From assembly GCA_019637155.1 (NCBI GenBank), contig JAHBWE010000007.1, forward strand, positions 372,001 to 436,000: a stretch of 64,000 nucleotides of DNA, read 5' to 3'. Below the pieces are notes generated by a model. It worked only from the letters and a program-made list of their open reading frames with translations. It was not told where the DNA came from and searched no databases. This DNA comes from Labilithrix sp. Lineage in GTDB: Bacteria; Myxococcota_A; Polyangia; Polyangiales; Polyangiaceae. Shown piece after piece: positions 24,355-33,800 of this stretch (positions within the stretch are counted from its first letter, which is position 1; every line of letters begins with the position of its first letter). Made by a program: the position numbers and the translations under genes.

Positions 24355-24999
24355 TCAGCGCGCGAGGACGGCGACCGCCATGTCCTCGTGCCAGCGCCAG
24401 CGGCCTTCGGTGACGACCTTGCGCTCCCACTTCGTGATGCGGCTCGCGTCCTCGACGAGGAGCTCGTCGCCGAGATCGCCCGCGCCGGGGAGCACGATCT
24501 TCGTCGGGCCGTTGCGGAGCTGGCGGTACGTGTACCGATCGAAGCTGCCCGCGAGGCCGGTGCCGTTCTGCGGGATCTGCCACTCCGTGAGCGAGTCCGC
24601 GTCGGTGACGAGGCTCGGCGAGCCGGTGCGCGCGCCGAAGGTGACGGAGAGGCCCGCGCTCCGCGCCGCGATTGCCTCGAGCGACGCGTCGGCCACCGCG
24701 CTCGCGCCGTGCATCTTCGTGCAGCGGTACGTCTGGCTGATGACGAGCGCGCAATTCGCGCCGGACGAACGAAGATCCGCGAGGCGATCGGCCGCGTCGG
24801 ACATGCGCATGTCGACGACGTCGACGGTGAGGCGGCCGAGCGGCTTCACCTCGCCCTCGAAGTAGTACGTCCCGTCGAGCGCGATCGGCGCGCTGCCGAT
24901 CGCGAGCTCGTCCCCCGCGACGTCGGCCTCGGTGGCGGCGTCGGCGGAGCAGCCGGCGAGCGAAGCGAGGGCGAGGACGAAGAGCGGGGTGAGCTTCAT
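24355..24999 (-). CDS. Lipoprotein of unknown function
   Basis: A 214-aa protein from the ATG at 24999 with a standard signal peptide (MKLTPLFVLALASLAGCS, lipobox LAGC). The open frame upstream of that ATG is Ser/Arg-rich and not coding. The mature protein reads as a beta sandwich: GTYYFEGEVKPLGRLTVDVV, GANCALVISQTYRCTKM, LSVTFGARTGSPSLV, YTYRQLRNGPTKIVLPG. Two Cys may form a disulfide. No known family was recognised. It is one of the genes inserted between rplL and rpoB. Confidence 0.72.
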   Translation of the reverse strand: MKLTPLFVLALASLAGCSADAATEADVAGDELAIGSAPIALDGTYYFEGEVKPLGRLTVDVVDMRMSDAADRLADLRSSGANCALVISQTYRCTKMHGASAVADASLEAIAARSAGLSVTFGARTGSPSLVTDADSLTEWQIPQNGTGLAGSFDRYTYRQLRNGPTKIVLPGAGDLGDELLVEDASRITKWERKVVTEGRWRWHEDMAVAVLAR

Positions 25000-25087
25000 G
25001 CGCTCGCGGTACCGCATCGAAGGAAGGACGCAAAGCGGCAAGGTGCCCCGCGACCTCGATTTCACATCGCGCGATCGACGCGTGCGC

Positions 25088-25864
25088 TCAGGAGTGAGGC
25101 TCGACGACGGGCACGACCCGATCGAAGCGACCGGCCTCGAGGTCGTCGAGCCGGATGAAGACATAGAGCCGGTCTTCGCCTCCCGCGGTGAGGCCGATCT
25201 CGTCGTCGCCGTCGATCTGCCAGAGCATCCGCCAGCTCGTGAGCCCGCGAATGATCTCGACCACGTCGACGCCCTTCGCCTCGGCCTCGCGCAGCTCCTT
25301 CAGCGAGCCCCCGAGCCCGTGCCTCTTCAGCTCGAACATCGCGGCCCAGTAGAGCCACGTCCCCGTCTGCGGTGACTGCCCCCAGAACATTCGATTCACG
25401 CAGCGGCCGTGGACCTCGGCCTCGCGCTCGGCTCGTCGGTCGACGCGCTCGACGAGCTCCGGGATCAACCGACGCCCGCGCGCCGGTGCCCCCGTCGCCG
25501 TGAGGTCGCGCCGGAGCTGCACCCGCGTCTCGACCACGTCCGTGAAGAGGGTCAACGTGCCTTCCGAGGGAAGAGGGACCTCGCCGCGATGGACGTCCGC
25601 CAGCTCCGCGAGATCGAGGTGCGCCGCGAGCTCGTAGCCGTCCGGTGCTCCCGCGAGGGCGGGACCCGCGAGCCGCGAGCCGGGGCCGCTCTCGAGCGTC
25701 TCGACGGGTCCGACGCGGAAGCGCAGGTGCGGTATGTTCTCCCAGCGCTCGGGCGGACAGACGTCTTCGAAAGAGAACCCCTCGAAGATCTCGTTCGCCC
25801 GGCTCGTGTTGACCCAGAATGGGTTTTTCACCCGCCGTACGAAGTCGTCGATGCGGTTCGGCAC
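25088..25864 (-). CDS. YwqG/DUF1963-like protein (tentative)
   Basis: A 258-aa cytosolic protein, starting at the GTG at 25864 (VPNRIDDFVRRV). The central part AGPALAGAPDGYELAAHLDL, then LADVHRGEVPLPSEGTLTLF, resembles the DUF1963/YwqG pattern (G-G-P-x-L, Q-x-D-L, LP-x-x-G-x-L-x-F-F). The C-terminal half is mixed alpha/beta, with GTWLYWAAMFELKRHG and GDDEIGLTAGGEDRLYVFI. The function of this family is unknown. It is separated from rplL by a terminator and from the next lipoprotein by 88 bp. Confidence 0.6.
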   Translation of the reverse strand: MPNRIDDFVRRVKNPFWVNTSRANEIFEGFSFEDVCPPERWENIPHLRFRVGPVETLESGPGSRLAGPALAGAPDGYELAAHLDLAELADVHRGEVPLPSEGTLTLFTDVVETRVQLRRDLTATGAPARGRRLIPELVERVDRRAEREAEVHGRCVNRMFWGQSPQTGTWLYWAAMFELKRHGLGGSLKELREAEAKGVDVVEIIRGLTSWRMLWQIDGDDEIGLTAGGEDRLYVFIRLDDLEAGRFDRVVPVVEPHS

Positions 25865-26049
25865 CGCGACAGGATACGAGGACTCAGGGACGGACGAGAG
25901 CGCACGCGTTGTTTCGGCAAACAGCGGCCGAATGCATGCATAGCAAGAGGCAACCGCGCGTCGGTGGCGCGCCTGGCTCGGCGCACGCGTTCTTCGTCGC
26001 CGCCCATGCGGCCGCAGACGCCATCCACAGCTCGGCGCGCAAGCAGCGT

Positions 26050-26093
26050 AAAAGCCGACGGGCCCCGCCCGCCGAAGCGTGCGAGACCCGTCA
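26050..26093 (-). terminator. Intrinsic terminator after rplL
   Basis: Read on the minus strand, TGACGGG pairs with CCCGTCG about 24 nt later, and the stem is followed directly by GGCTTTT. It begins 25 bp past the rplL stop. This ends the rplKAJL transcript before the inserted genes and explains why rpoBC needs a separate promoter. Confidence 0.65.
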
Positions 26094-26117
26094 GGTGCTC
26101 GTGAGAGCGAAGGTGAT

Positions 26118-26507
26118 TTACTTGAGCTCGACCTTCGCGCCGGCCTCTTCGAGCTTCTTCTTGAAGTCGTCGGCCTCCGCCTTCGAGACGCCTTCCTTGA
26201 GGTCCTTGGGCGCGCCCTCGACGAGGTCCTTCGCCTCCTTGAGGCCGAGGCCCGTGATCTCGCGGACGACCTTGATGACGTTGATCTTGTTTGCGCCGGC
26301 TTCCTTGAGCGAGACGGTGAACTCCGTCTTCTCCTCCGCCGGAGCCGCCGCCGCACCGCCGCCGCCGGCGACCGCCGGACCCGCGACCGCGACCGGAGCC
26401 GCCTTGACGCCCCACTTGTCCTCGAGGGTCTTGATCAGCTCCGCGATCTGGATGACCGGGAGGTTAGAGAGGTAGTCGACGACCTGGTCCTTGGTGAGAT
26501 CTGCCAT
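26118..26507 (-). CDS. rplL: 50S ribosomal protein L7/L12
   Basis: A 129-aa stalk protein. The N-terminal dimerisation domain (LTKDQVVDYLSNLPVIQIAE) and the Ala/Gly/Pro hinge (VAVAGPAVAGGGGAAAAPA) are followed by the factor-binding C-terminal domain with EKTEFTVSLKEAGANKINV, IKVVREITGLGLKEAKDLVE and GAPKDLKEGVSK. Multiple copies bind L10. It follows rplJ by 62 bp and is followed by an intrinsic terminator. Confidence 0.98.
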   Translation of the reverse strand: MADLTKDQVVDYLSNLPVIQIAELIKTLEDKWGVKAAPVAVAGPAVAGGGGAAAAPAEEKTEFTVSLKEAGANKINVIKVVREITGLGLKEAKDLVEGAPKDLKEGVSKAEADDFKKKLEEAGAKVELK

Positions 26508-26569
26508 TTGAATTCTCCGTTATCGAAACTTGTTGGCCTGCTCGTGAGCAGGAAAAAACTTGGTTGGGT

Positions 26570-27124
26570 TCAGCCGCCCGTCGCCTCGCGCTCTTTGGCG
26601 GCGAGGAGGTAGACGAAGTTCTGCGCGGGTGCGTTGAGGAGCATGACGAGCTGCTGGAGCGGCGCCTGGAAGGTGGCGAGGAGCTGAGCGCGGAGCTCGT
26701 CCTTGCCGGGCATGTTCGCGAGCTGGCTCTCGACCGCCTTGCCGTCGAGCACCGAGCCCTCGATGAGGCCCGCCTTCACCTTGAGCTTCTCGCCCGCCTC
26801 GCCCTCGTCCTTCTTGAAGGCCTTGACGACCTTGGCGGCCGCCGACGGATCCTCGTAGCTCCACGCGATGCCGGTCATGCCGACGAGCACGTCGTCGAGC
26901 TTGCCGCTGTAGGACGAGTCCTTCAGCGCCTGCTTGAGGAGCGTGTTCTTGACGACCTTGTACTCGACGCCCGACTTGCGGAAGGCGGCGCGCAGCTTGG
27001 TCACCTGCTCGACGTTCATGCCCTTGTAGTCGACGAGGACGACCGAGGTCGCCTTGTCGAACTTGCCTTTGACGTCGCCGATGAGGGCGTTCTTCCCGTC
27101 GCGGGTCGAAGATGCAGCGGCCAT
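26570..27124 (-). CDS. rplJ: 50S ribosomal protein L10
   Basis: A 184-aa base of the L12 stalk. It shows the typical TSVVLVDYKGMNVEQVTKLR, VEYKVVKNTLLKQALKD and GMTGIAWSYEDPSAAAKVVK segments, a long C-terminal helix that binds L12, and a short tail. It starts 2 bp from the rplA stop, which leaves no room for the long L10-binding leader known from other bacteria; autoregulation would have to act elsewhere. Confidence 0.98.
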   Translation of the reverse strand: MAAASSTRDGKNALIGDVKGKFDKATSVVLVDYKGMNVEQVTKLRAAFRKSGVEYKVVKNTLLKQALKDSSYSGKLDDVLVGMTGIAWSYEDPSAAAKVVKAFKKDEGEAGEKLKVKAGLIEGSVLDGKAVESQLANMPGKDELRAQLLATFQAPLQQLVMLLNAPAQNFVYLLAAKEREATGG

Positions 27125-27126
27125 GA

Positions 27127-27837
27127 TCAGGCCTCCTCGGTGCCGCCGACGAACTGCGCCGGGTCGATCTTGACGCCGGGGCCCATCGTCGAGCTGATCG
27201 TGATGCTACGGACGTACGTGCCCTTCGCGGTGGAGGGCTTCGCACGGACGAGCGCCTGGATGAGCGCCTTCGCGTTGTCCGCGAGCGCGTTGTCGGCGAA
27301 GGAGACCTTGCCGATGCGGGCGTGGACGATGCCAGCCTTCTCGACGCGGTACTCGATCTTGCCGCCCTTCGCTTCGCGCACGGCGTTGCCGATGTCGAAG
27401 GTGACCGTGCCGACCTTCGGGTTCGGCATCAGGCCGCGAGGACCGAGGACGCGACCGAGCTTACCGACGGCGCCCATCATGTCGGGCGTCGCGATCACGC
27501 GATCGAAATCCATGAATCCTTCGCTCACCTTCGCGACCATGTCGTCGCTGCCGGCGAAGTCGGCGCCGGCCTCACGGGCCTCGCGCTCCTTCTCGCCCTT
27601 GGCGAAGACGAGCACACGCACCGTCTGACCGGTGCCGTGCGGGAGGACCAGCGCGCCGCGGACCATCTGGTCCGCGTGCTTGGGGTTGACGCCCAAGCGG
27701 ACGGCGAGGTCCACCGTCTCGTCGAATTTGGCGAATTTCGCTTTCTTTACGAGAGCGCACGCCTCTTCGACCGTGTATTTGCGCGTGCGATCGACTTCCT
27801 TGTCGACCTTCGCGCGGTTCTTGGACAACTTCGGCAA
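27127..27837 (-). CDS. rplA: 50S ribosomal protein L1
   Basis: A 236-aa L1 stalk protein. No ATG or GTG fits; the start is a TTG at 27837, five bases after a perfect AAAAGGAGG (27842-27850), giving the expected N-terminus LPKLSKNRAKVDKEVDRTRK. Core motifs are VRLGVNPKHADQMVRGALVL, PHGTGQTVRVLVFAKG, GRVLGPRGLMPNPKVGTV and the C-terminal STMGPGVKID. L1 is the usual autoregulator of the L11 operon. The longer open frame up to 27939 is not supported by a ribosome site. Confidence 0.97.
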   Translation of the reverse strand: MPKLSKNRAKVDKEVDRTRKYTVEEACALVKKAKFAKFDETVDLAVRLGVNPKHADQMVRGALVLPHGTGQTVRVLVFAKGEKEREAREAGADFAGSDDMVAKVSEGFMDFDRVIATPDMMGAVGKLGRVLGPRGLMPNPKVGTVTFDIGNAVREAKGGKIEYRVEKAGIVHARIGKVSFADNALADNAKALIQALVRAKPSTAKGTYVRSITISSTMGPGVKIDPAQFVGGTEEA

Positions 27838-27965
27838 ACGTGCCTCCTTTTTCGACCCTTTGACTCGGGCCTCCCACCGGGTCCACGCGTCGGCGCGGGC
27901 GGTGGTTCGAGAGGTTCTCAACGAAGACGCGAGGACCATTCCTCGCGGCTGGAGCTTTCAGGCCT

Positions 27966-28406
27966 TCAGGCGACGACGTCGATCCCCATCGAGCGCGCGG
28001 TGCCACGGACGATGCGCACGGCGGCTTCGATGTCCGTGCAGTTCATGTCCTGGATCTTCTGCGCCGCGAGCTCGCGGACCTGCTTCTCGGTGACCTGACC
28101 GACCTTCGTCTTGTTCGGCTCCTTCGAGCCCGCGCCCGGCTTCTTGCCGGTCGGGAGGCCGGCGGCCTTCTTGAGGAGCACGCTGACGGGCGGCGTCTTG
28201 AGGATGAAGGAGAAGCTGCGGTCCGAGTAGACCGTGATCACCACGGGGATGATCATGTCGCCGCCCTGGGTCTTGGCGTTGAACTCCTTGCAGAAGCCCA
28301 TGATGTTGACGCCGTGCTGACCGAGCGCGGGGCCGACCGGGGGGGCAGGGTTCGCCTTGCCCGCGGGGAGCTGCAGCTTGATGTAACCGGTGATCTTCTT
28401 TGCCAT
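27966..28406 (-). CDS. rplK: 50S ribosomal protein L11
   Basis: A 146-aa protein from the ATG at 28406 (MAKKITGYIKLQLPAGKANP). PPVGPALGQHGVNIMGFCKE and the rRNA-binding C-terminal domain (GQVTEKQVRELAAQKIQDMN) are standard. It is the first gene of the L11 operon. In this genome a phosphoesterase gene, not nusG, lies directly upstream in the same direction, 97 bp away. Confidence 0.98.
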   Translation of the reverse strand: MAKKITGYIKLQLPAGKANPAPPVGPALGQHGVNIMGFCKEFNAKTQGGDMIIPVVITVYSDRSFSFILKTPPVSVLLKKAAGLPTGKKPGAGSKEPNKTKVGQVTEKQVRELAAQKIQDMNCTDIEAAVRIVRGTARSMGIDVVA

Positions 28407-28503
28407 GACTCTCTTGCTCCTACGGGGATCGACCAGGGCTCGGAGAGCCGGCGGGCCGTAGTGATGTCGCTTTGAAGCTGGGGGGCGGCTTATTAGGACA
28501 GAA

Positions 28504-29355
28504 CTACTCGCCACGCAAGGTCAGCAGCGCGATCTCGGGCGGAACCCCGAACCTTACCGGGTAGATGCTGGTCCCGACCCCCGTGGTCACGAAGAGATGG
28601 CGGCCCTCCTCGACCACGTGGCCGCCGGCGTAGCGCTGCCCGTAGTCGGACGGGATGACCGGGTGGCCGAGGAACGGGACCCAGACCTGACCGCCGTGGG
28701 TGTGGCCGGCGAGCGTGATCGAGGGCCGCGCGCCGACGTCGAAGCGGAAGATGTCGGGCTCGTGGACGAGCGCGATGACGGGGCCCGCGGGCGCGCGCGC
28801 GAAGGTCGCGTCCGGCTCGGGGCTCCGCGTCATCGTGTCGGCGAGGCCGGCGACGGTGACCGGCCGGCCTTCGTGGACGAACGTGCGGACCTCGTTCTCG
28901 AGGACGACGATACCCTCCGCCTCGAACGCGCGGCGGACGCGCGCCCCGTCGTTCCACCAGTCGTGGTTGCCGAGGACCGCGATCGTCCCGTGGCGCGAGC
29001 GGAGGCCGGCGAGGCCCTGCGCGATCGCCTCCGGCGGCGTCTTCGTCCCGAGCTTCACGCCGTCGATCATGTAGTCGCCGGCGAGCAGGACGACGTCCGG
29101 CTGCGTCGCGTTCACCGCCTCGACGAGCACGGGGAGCCGATCGGCGCCCCAGTGCGGCGAGCCGACGTGAAGATCGGAGACGAGCGCGACGCGGAGCGGC
29201 GCTTGCTCGCGCGGCCAGCCGGGGAGCGCGAGATCGTGCGCGTGCACGACGAGCCGCCGCGGCTCGACGAGGAAGGCCCAGATCGCGGCGAAGGACCCGA
29301 GCACGAAGACGCCGGCGACGACGCGCTTCGTCCACGTCTTGGCGCGCGGGGACAT
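28504..29355 (-). CDS. Membrane-anchored metallophosphoesterase (YkuE/YaeI-like)
   Basis: A 283-aa calcineurin-like phosphoesterase with one N-terminal membrane helix (VVAGVFVLGSFAAIWAFLV). All five metal motifs are present: SDLHVG, GDYMIDG, GNHDWW, the His of LVHEPD and GHTHGG. This branch (YkuE/YaeI-like) acts on the outer face of the inner membrane, possibly on UDP-diacylglucosamine-like or other lipid phosphates. The ATG at 29355 shares one base with the stop of the small Cys-rich ORF upstream (TGATG). It sits between nusG and rplK, an unusual place. Confidence 0.9.
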   Translation of the reverse strand: MSPRAKTWTKRVVAGVFVLGSFAAIWAFLVEPRRLVVHAHDLALPGWPREQAPLRVALVSDLHVGSPHWGADRLPVLVEAVNATQPDVVLLAGDYMIDGVKLGTKTPPEAIAQGLAGLRSRHGTIAVLGNHDWWNDGARVRRAFEAEGIVVLENEVRTFVHEGRPVTVAGLADTMTRSPEPDATFARAPAGPVIALVHEPDIFRFDVGARPSITLAGHTHGGQVWVPFLGHPVIPSDYGQRYAGGHVVEEGRHLFVTTGVGTSIYPVRFGVPPEIALLTLRGE

Positions 29356-29570
29356 CAGAGCTTCTCGCGGCCGAGGAGCTCGAGCGTGCGGTCCGCGACC
29401 TGACACAAGAGCTGGTTGCACGGCTCGCACCCGCCGCCGCAACAGCGCGGATAGCCCTCGCGACCGGTGCGCAGGAGCGGCCGCACACAGTCGCGATACC
29501 ACTCCTGCAAGCCGAGCTCGTCGCTCGCTTGCTTCAGCGCGGCGTCTATCTGTTCTCGCGCTGGTTCCAG
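29355..29570 (-). CDS. Small Cys-rich ORF coupled to the phosphoesterase
   Basis: A 71-codon frame reading LEPAREQIDAALKQASDELG, then WYRDCVRPLLRTGREGY, PRCCGGGCEPCNQLLCQVAD and RTLELLGREKL. It ends in TGATG with the next gene, which argues that it is translated. Six Cys in the second half could bind a metal or an Fe-S cluster. The start is uncertain: no ATG or GTG lies between the nusG stop and the coding region, so a CTG at 29570 or re-initiation after nusG must be assumed. No family recognised. Confidence 0.45.
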   Translation of the reverse strand: MEPAREQIDAALKQASDELGLQEWYRDCVRPLLRTGREGYPRCCGGGCEPCNQLLCQVADRTLELLGREKL

Positions 29571-29572
29571 AC

Positions 29573-30106
29573 TTACGCGCGCTTCTCGACCTGGGAGAAG
29601 TCGAGCTCGACCGGCGTGGCGCGGCCGAAGATCGAGACCTTCACCTTGAGCTTCTGCTTGTCGGGCTTCACTTCCTCGACCGTGCCGGAGAAGTTCGCGA
29701 ACGCGCCGTCGATGACGCGGATCTCGTCGCCCACGTCGAAGTTCACGCGCGGCTTCGGCTTCACCGCGCCCTCGACCGTGCGGCGGCGCTGGTCCTCGAT
29801 CTCCTGCGGACGCACCTCTTGCGGGCGCTGGTTGCCGATGAAGCCGGTGACCTTCGGCGTGTCCTTCACGAGGTGCCAGGCCTCCTCGCTCATGTCCATC
29901 TCGACGAAGATGTAGCCGGGGAGGCTCGTCTTCTGACGGATGCGCTGCTTACCGTTCGCGCGCGTCTCCTGGACCGTCTCGGTCGGGATGAGCACCTCGC
30001 CGAAGAAGGCCTCCTTGTTGTGCTCCTTGATGCGCTGGAGCAGGGCCTCTTTGACCTTGTTCTCGTACCCCGAGTAGGTCTGGATGACGTACCACTTCTT
30101 GGCCAT
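29573..30106 (-). CDS. nusG: Transcription termination/antitermination protein NusG
   Basis: A 177-aa protein with the NGN domain (WYVIQTYSGYENKVKEALLQ, TSLPGYIFVEMDMSEEAWHL, VTGFIGNQRPQEVR) and the C-terminal KOW domain (VNFDVGDEIRVIDGAFANFS, GTVEEVKPDKQKLKVKVSIF). It binds RNA polymerase and couples it to Rho or the ribosome. It follows secE by 15 bp, the conserved arrangement. Confidence 0.98.
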   Translation of the reverse strand: MAKKWYVIQTYSGYENKVKEALLQRIKEHNKEAFFGEVLIPTETVQETRANGKQRIRQKTSLPGYIFVEMDMSEEAWHLVKDTPKVTGFIGNQRPQEVRPQEIEDQRRRTVEGAVKPKPRVNFDVGDEIRVIDGAFANFSGTVEEVKPDKQKLKVKVSIFGRATPVELDFSQVEKRA

Positions 30107-30121
30107 GGCTATTTCTCGGAT

Positions 30122-30667
30122 CTAAAACGTGTAGATCTTGTCGGTGACGAAGCTCCAGAACCGATCCATGAGCGCGAAGAACACGGTCGCGAACAGGGTG
30201 GTCAGGACGACGACGGTCGTCGAGTTCGTCACTTCTTTGCGGCTAGGCCAGGTGACCTTCGAGAGCTCTTCCGCCACCTCGTCCGCGTACTTCCGCGCGT
30301 CCGGCTTGCGCCAGTAGTAGACGGCGACGAGGACGCCCAGCAGGCCGGCGGCTGGGAACAAGTACTCGTCTTGCGGCTCCCCGAGCTCGGTCTTCCACTG
30401 GCCGAGGCGGTACCAGGCCGCGTGGCCGATCTTCGCGAACAAGAACGACGCGAGGAGGGCCGCGGCCATGTAGGCGCCGTAGACGTAGCGCTGGTAGCCG
30501 AGCTGGATCGGAGCATCGTCGTCCGTCACCGGACGCTCCTCCTCCTTCTCCTCCTTGGACTCGGTGGCCCGCGCGAGAGCCTTCTCGTCCGCCTGTTCCT
30601 CGGCGGCCTCTTCGCTCTCTTCTCCCTCGGAATCCGAGGCTTTTTCGAGATCTTCTTCCGTCGCCAT
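30122..30667 (-). CDS. secE: Protein translocase subunit SecE, with acidic N-terminal extension
   Basis: A 181-aa SecE, longer than most. The first 55 residues are very acidic (SEGEESEEAAEEQADEKALA). Two predicted helices follow, then the conserved amphipathic segment EELSKVTWPSRKEVTNSTT and the essential final membrane helix (VVVLTTLFATVFFALM). The three-helix form resembles the enterobacterial type rather than the single-helix type. The partner nusG is directly downstream. The promoter must lie in the 175 bp shared with the divergent Ig-repeat gene. Confidence 0.96.
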   Translation of the reverse strand: MATEEDLEKASDSEGEESEEAAEEQADEKALARATESKEEKEEERPVTDDDAPIQLGYQRYVYGAYMAAALLASFLFAKIGHAAWYRLGQWKTELGEPQDEYLFPAAGLLGVLVAVYYWRKPDARKYADEVAEELSKVTWPSRKEVTNSTTVVVLTTLFATVFFALMDRFWSFVTDKIYTF

Positions 30668-30842
30668 CGTTGTACCGGGCCTACCCCGACCCTCCGGGGG
30701 AGGGTCTCTCTAGCATCGCCCGCCGTGACGCCGCAATCGGTACGTGCAGGGAGCTCGGATGAAGTGTGTGGACGGCTCGCGTCGCCCGTTTGTGCTCGCC
30801 CCAACCTTCTGTCCTCGCGCTCTCTTCCCGTACGATTCCCTC

Positions 30843-33800
30843 GTGCTGCGCTTCATCCCCCTCTGGCTCGTCCTCTTCGTCACCGTCTTCGGCCTCGGCT
30901 GCAGCGAGCAACGCGAGACACCGCCCACCGGCATCGCGCGCAGCGCGGGCACGAAAGCGCCTCCGTATTCGCTCACCGACTCGAAGAACCCGACCGAAGA
31001 GGGCGAGCCCTTCCAGCTCATCGCCGAGACCATGCAGGAGCCGCTCAAGGGGATCGCGTTCGCCTACGCGTGCGACACCGGCGTGACCGACTACACGAAG
31101 TGCAAAGGTCAGTTCGAGGGCATGAGGCCGCAGGGTTGGACGCAGGTGGCCAAGTCCCGGTGGCGCTCGACGTGGAACGTCAACGAGGCGCTCAAGGAGG
31201 GCGAGTACGTCATCGTCGCGTTCTCCGACGACTTCGGTCCCTCGACCCCGCTCCCGCACAAGGTGTTGCCGCGCGGCGGTGGCGGCCAGCCGTGCTGCGA
31301 AGACGTGAAGAGCTTCGCCATCATGGACAGCCCGTCGTCGCCGTCGTTCTTCGGCACGCCGGTGACGATCGACGCCGTCTTCGAGGCGAAGCCCGGCGCG
31401 ACGAGCTTCACGTCGTCGTACATCGAGTTCTACCGCAACGGCAACCTCGAGCGGACCGAGACGCCGCGCGAGAAGGCCTTCGGCAGCGGCATCTACGTCG
31501 CGTCGACCACGTTCGCGCTCCTCCCGGTCGGCCAGCACGACGTGAAGGCGCGCCTCGTGATCACGCTCGACGGCAGCACGTTCGACGCGAGCCTGCCGAA
31601 GCCGCACGACGTCGAGAAGCTCGAGACGTCGACGACCGTGACAGGCCCGGCCACGTCGACGGTCGGGCAGCTCGTCACGTTCACCGCGTCGTTCACCGCC
31701 GTCCCGATCGGCGGCAAGATCGACTTCTACGACGGCGTCGCCGCGCCGTCGCCGTTCGACTCCGCCACCGTCAGCCCGAACCACACGACCGCGACCGGAT
31801 CGACGAACAAGCTCCCGGCCGGCGAGCGCAGCATCGTCGCGCGCTACACGCCGAACCAGCCGGAGAACGTGAAGGGCAGCCAAGGCTCGATGGCGCATAC
31901 GGTGGACAAGGCCAACTCGCAGCTCACCCTCTCCTCGGGCACGAACCCGTCCATCGTCGGGCAGAGCGTCGACTTCACCGCCGCGGTGACGTGCGCGGCG
32001 GGCGCGCCGACCGGCTCGATCAGCTTCAACTTCGGCGACGGCTCGATCGTCGAGGCACCCATCACGGGCGGCAGCGCGGTGGCGCCTCACGTCTTCGCGA
32101 CGGAGAGCGCGGGCTACGCCGTGTCCGCGAGCTGGACCGGCGACGTGAAGTGCAAGGGCAGCAACGGGAGCCTGTCGCAGGTCGTGAACAAAGCCGGCGC
32201 GTCGCTCGTGGTCACGGGGCCGAGCACGGCGTCGTACGGCGACAACGTCACCTTCACCGCGACGCTCTCGACGCCGGGCGCGACGCCGACCGGGAGCGTC
32301 AAGTTCTCGTGGGTCAGCGGCGGGACCACCACGCCGTTCGGGACCGCGACGCTCGAGCCGACCCCCGGCGGCGCCAAGGCGAGCGCGTCGATCTCGACCC
32401 TCGCCGGCCAGGTCGCGCCCTACACGATCACGGCCGAGTACGGCGGCGACGCCAACTACGCGTCGGCGACGGCTTCCACGTCGATCACGATCAACCCGAA
32501 AGCGACGACAACGACGGTAACGACGAACAAGCCCGCGGGCACCGTCTACGGCGAGCTGGTGAACCTCACCGCGACCGTCGTCCGCGCGACCCCGGGCGGC
32601 GCCGGCGCGCCGACCGGCACGGTCTCGTTCTACTCCGGCAGCACGACCGGCCCCGTCCTCGGCGGCGGCCCCGTCGCGCTCGTGGGCACCACCGCCGTGC
32701 TGTCCATCGCCACGCTGAGCGTCAACAACCACGACATCGTCGCCGTCTTCACGCCCGCGACGGGGCAGCCCGCGCTGAACTGGGCGAGCAGCAACAACAG
32801 CCTCGCGCCGCTCGTGCAGCAGGTGCGGAGGGCCTCCACCGCCACCGTAACGATCACGTCGAACAGCCCGTCCGGCACCGGCGCGCCGGTCACGTTCACC
32901 GCGACCGTCACCGCCACCGCGCCGGGAGCGGAGCCCGCCGGCGGCAACACGATCGCCGGCGGCGCGACGGTGACGTTCAAGGACGGCGCGACGACGCTCG
33001 GCACCGGGACCGCGGGCGCGAGCTCGACCTGGACCTACACGACGAGCGACCTCACGGCGGGGACGCACACGATCACGGCGGAGTACGGCGGGAACGCGAG
33101 CTTCTCCCCGTCGACGTCGCCTCCGATCACGCAGGCGGTCGAGGCGGGCGCTCCGTCGATCGTGCTGACCGCGTCGAAGTCGCCGTCGGTCTTCGGCGAG
33201 AGCGTCACCTTCACCGCCGCGGTGACGAAGCCGACCGGCGAGGCGACGGGCAACGTCACGTTCAAGGACGGCGCGACCACGATCGGCACCGTCCCGATCG
33301 CGAACGGCAGCGCCTCGCTCCCGGTGTCGAACCTGAGCGCGGGGGTCCACGCGATCCAGGCGGCCTACGAGACCGCGACCTCGACCCTCGCGCACTCGGT
33401 CAACACGGCGGGGACGGCGACGACGCTCACGTCGAGCCTCAACCCGTCCGTCTTCGGCCAGTCCACGACCCTCACCGCGAAGGTGACGTCCGCCACCACC
33501 GCGATCCCGACCGGCTCCGTCGTCTTCAAGAGCGGCGGCGTCGCGATCGCGACCGCGACCCTCGACGCGAGCGGCAGCGCGACCACGCCGTTCACCGCTC
33601 CCTCCGGCGGCACGCACCCGGTCGCGGCGGAGTACGCCGGTGACTCGAACTTCGGCGCGAGCTCCGACGCCCTCGATCAGGTGGTGAGCCGCGCAGAGTC
33701 GGCGCTCTCCCTCGCCGCGTCGGCGAACCCGTCGCGCCTCGGCTCGAACGTGACGTTCACCGCGACGGTGAGCGCGGTCGCGCCCGCGACGGCGATCCCG

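Noticed and set aside
30688..30706. GACCCTCC-GGG-GGAGGGTC hairpin upstream of secE as a terminator or riboswitch
   Set aside because: A short palindrome between two divergent starts with no T tract; likely part of the promoter region, with no evidence for function.
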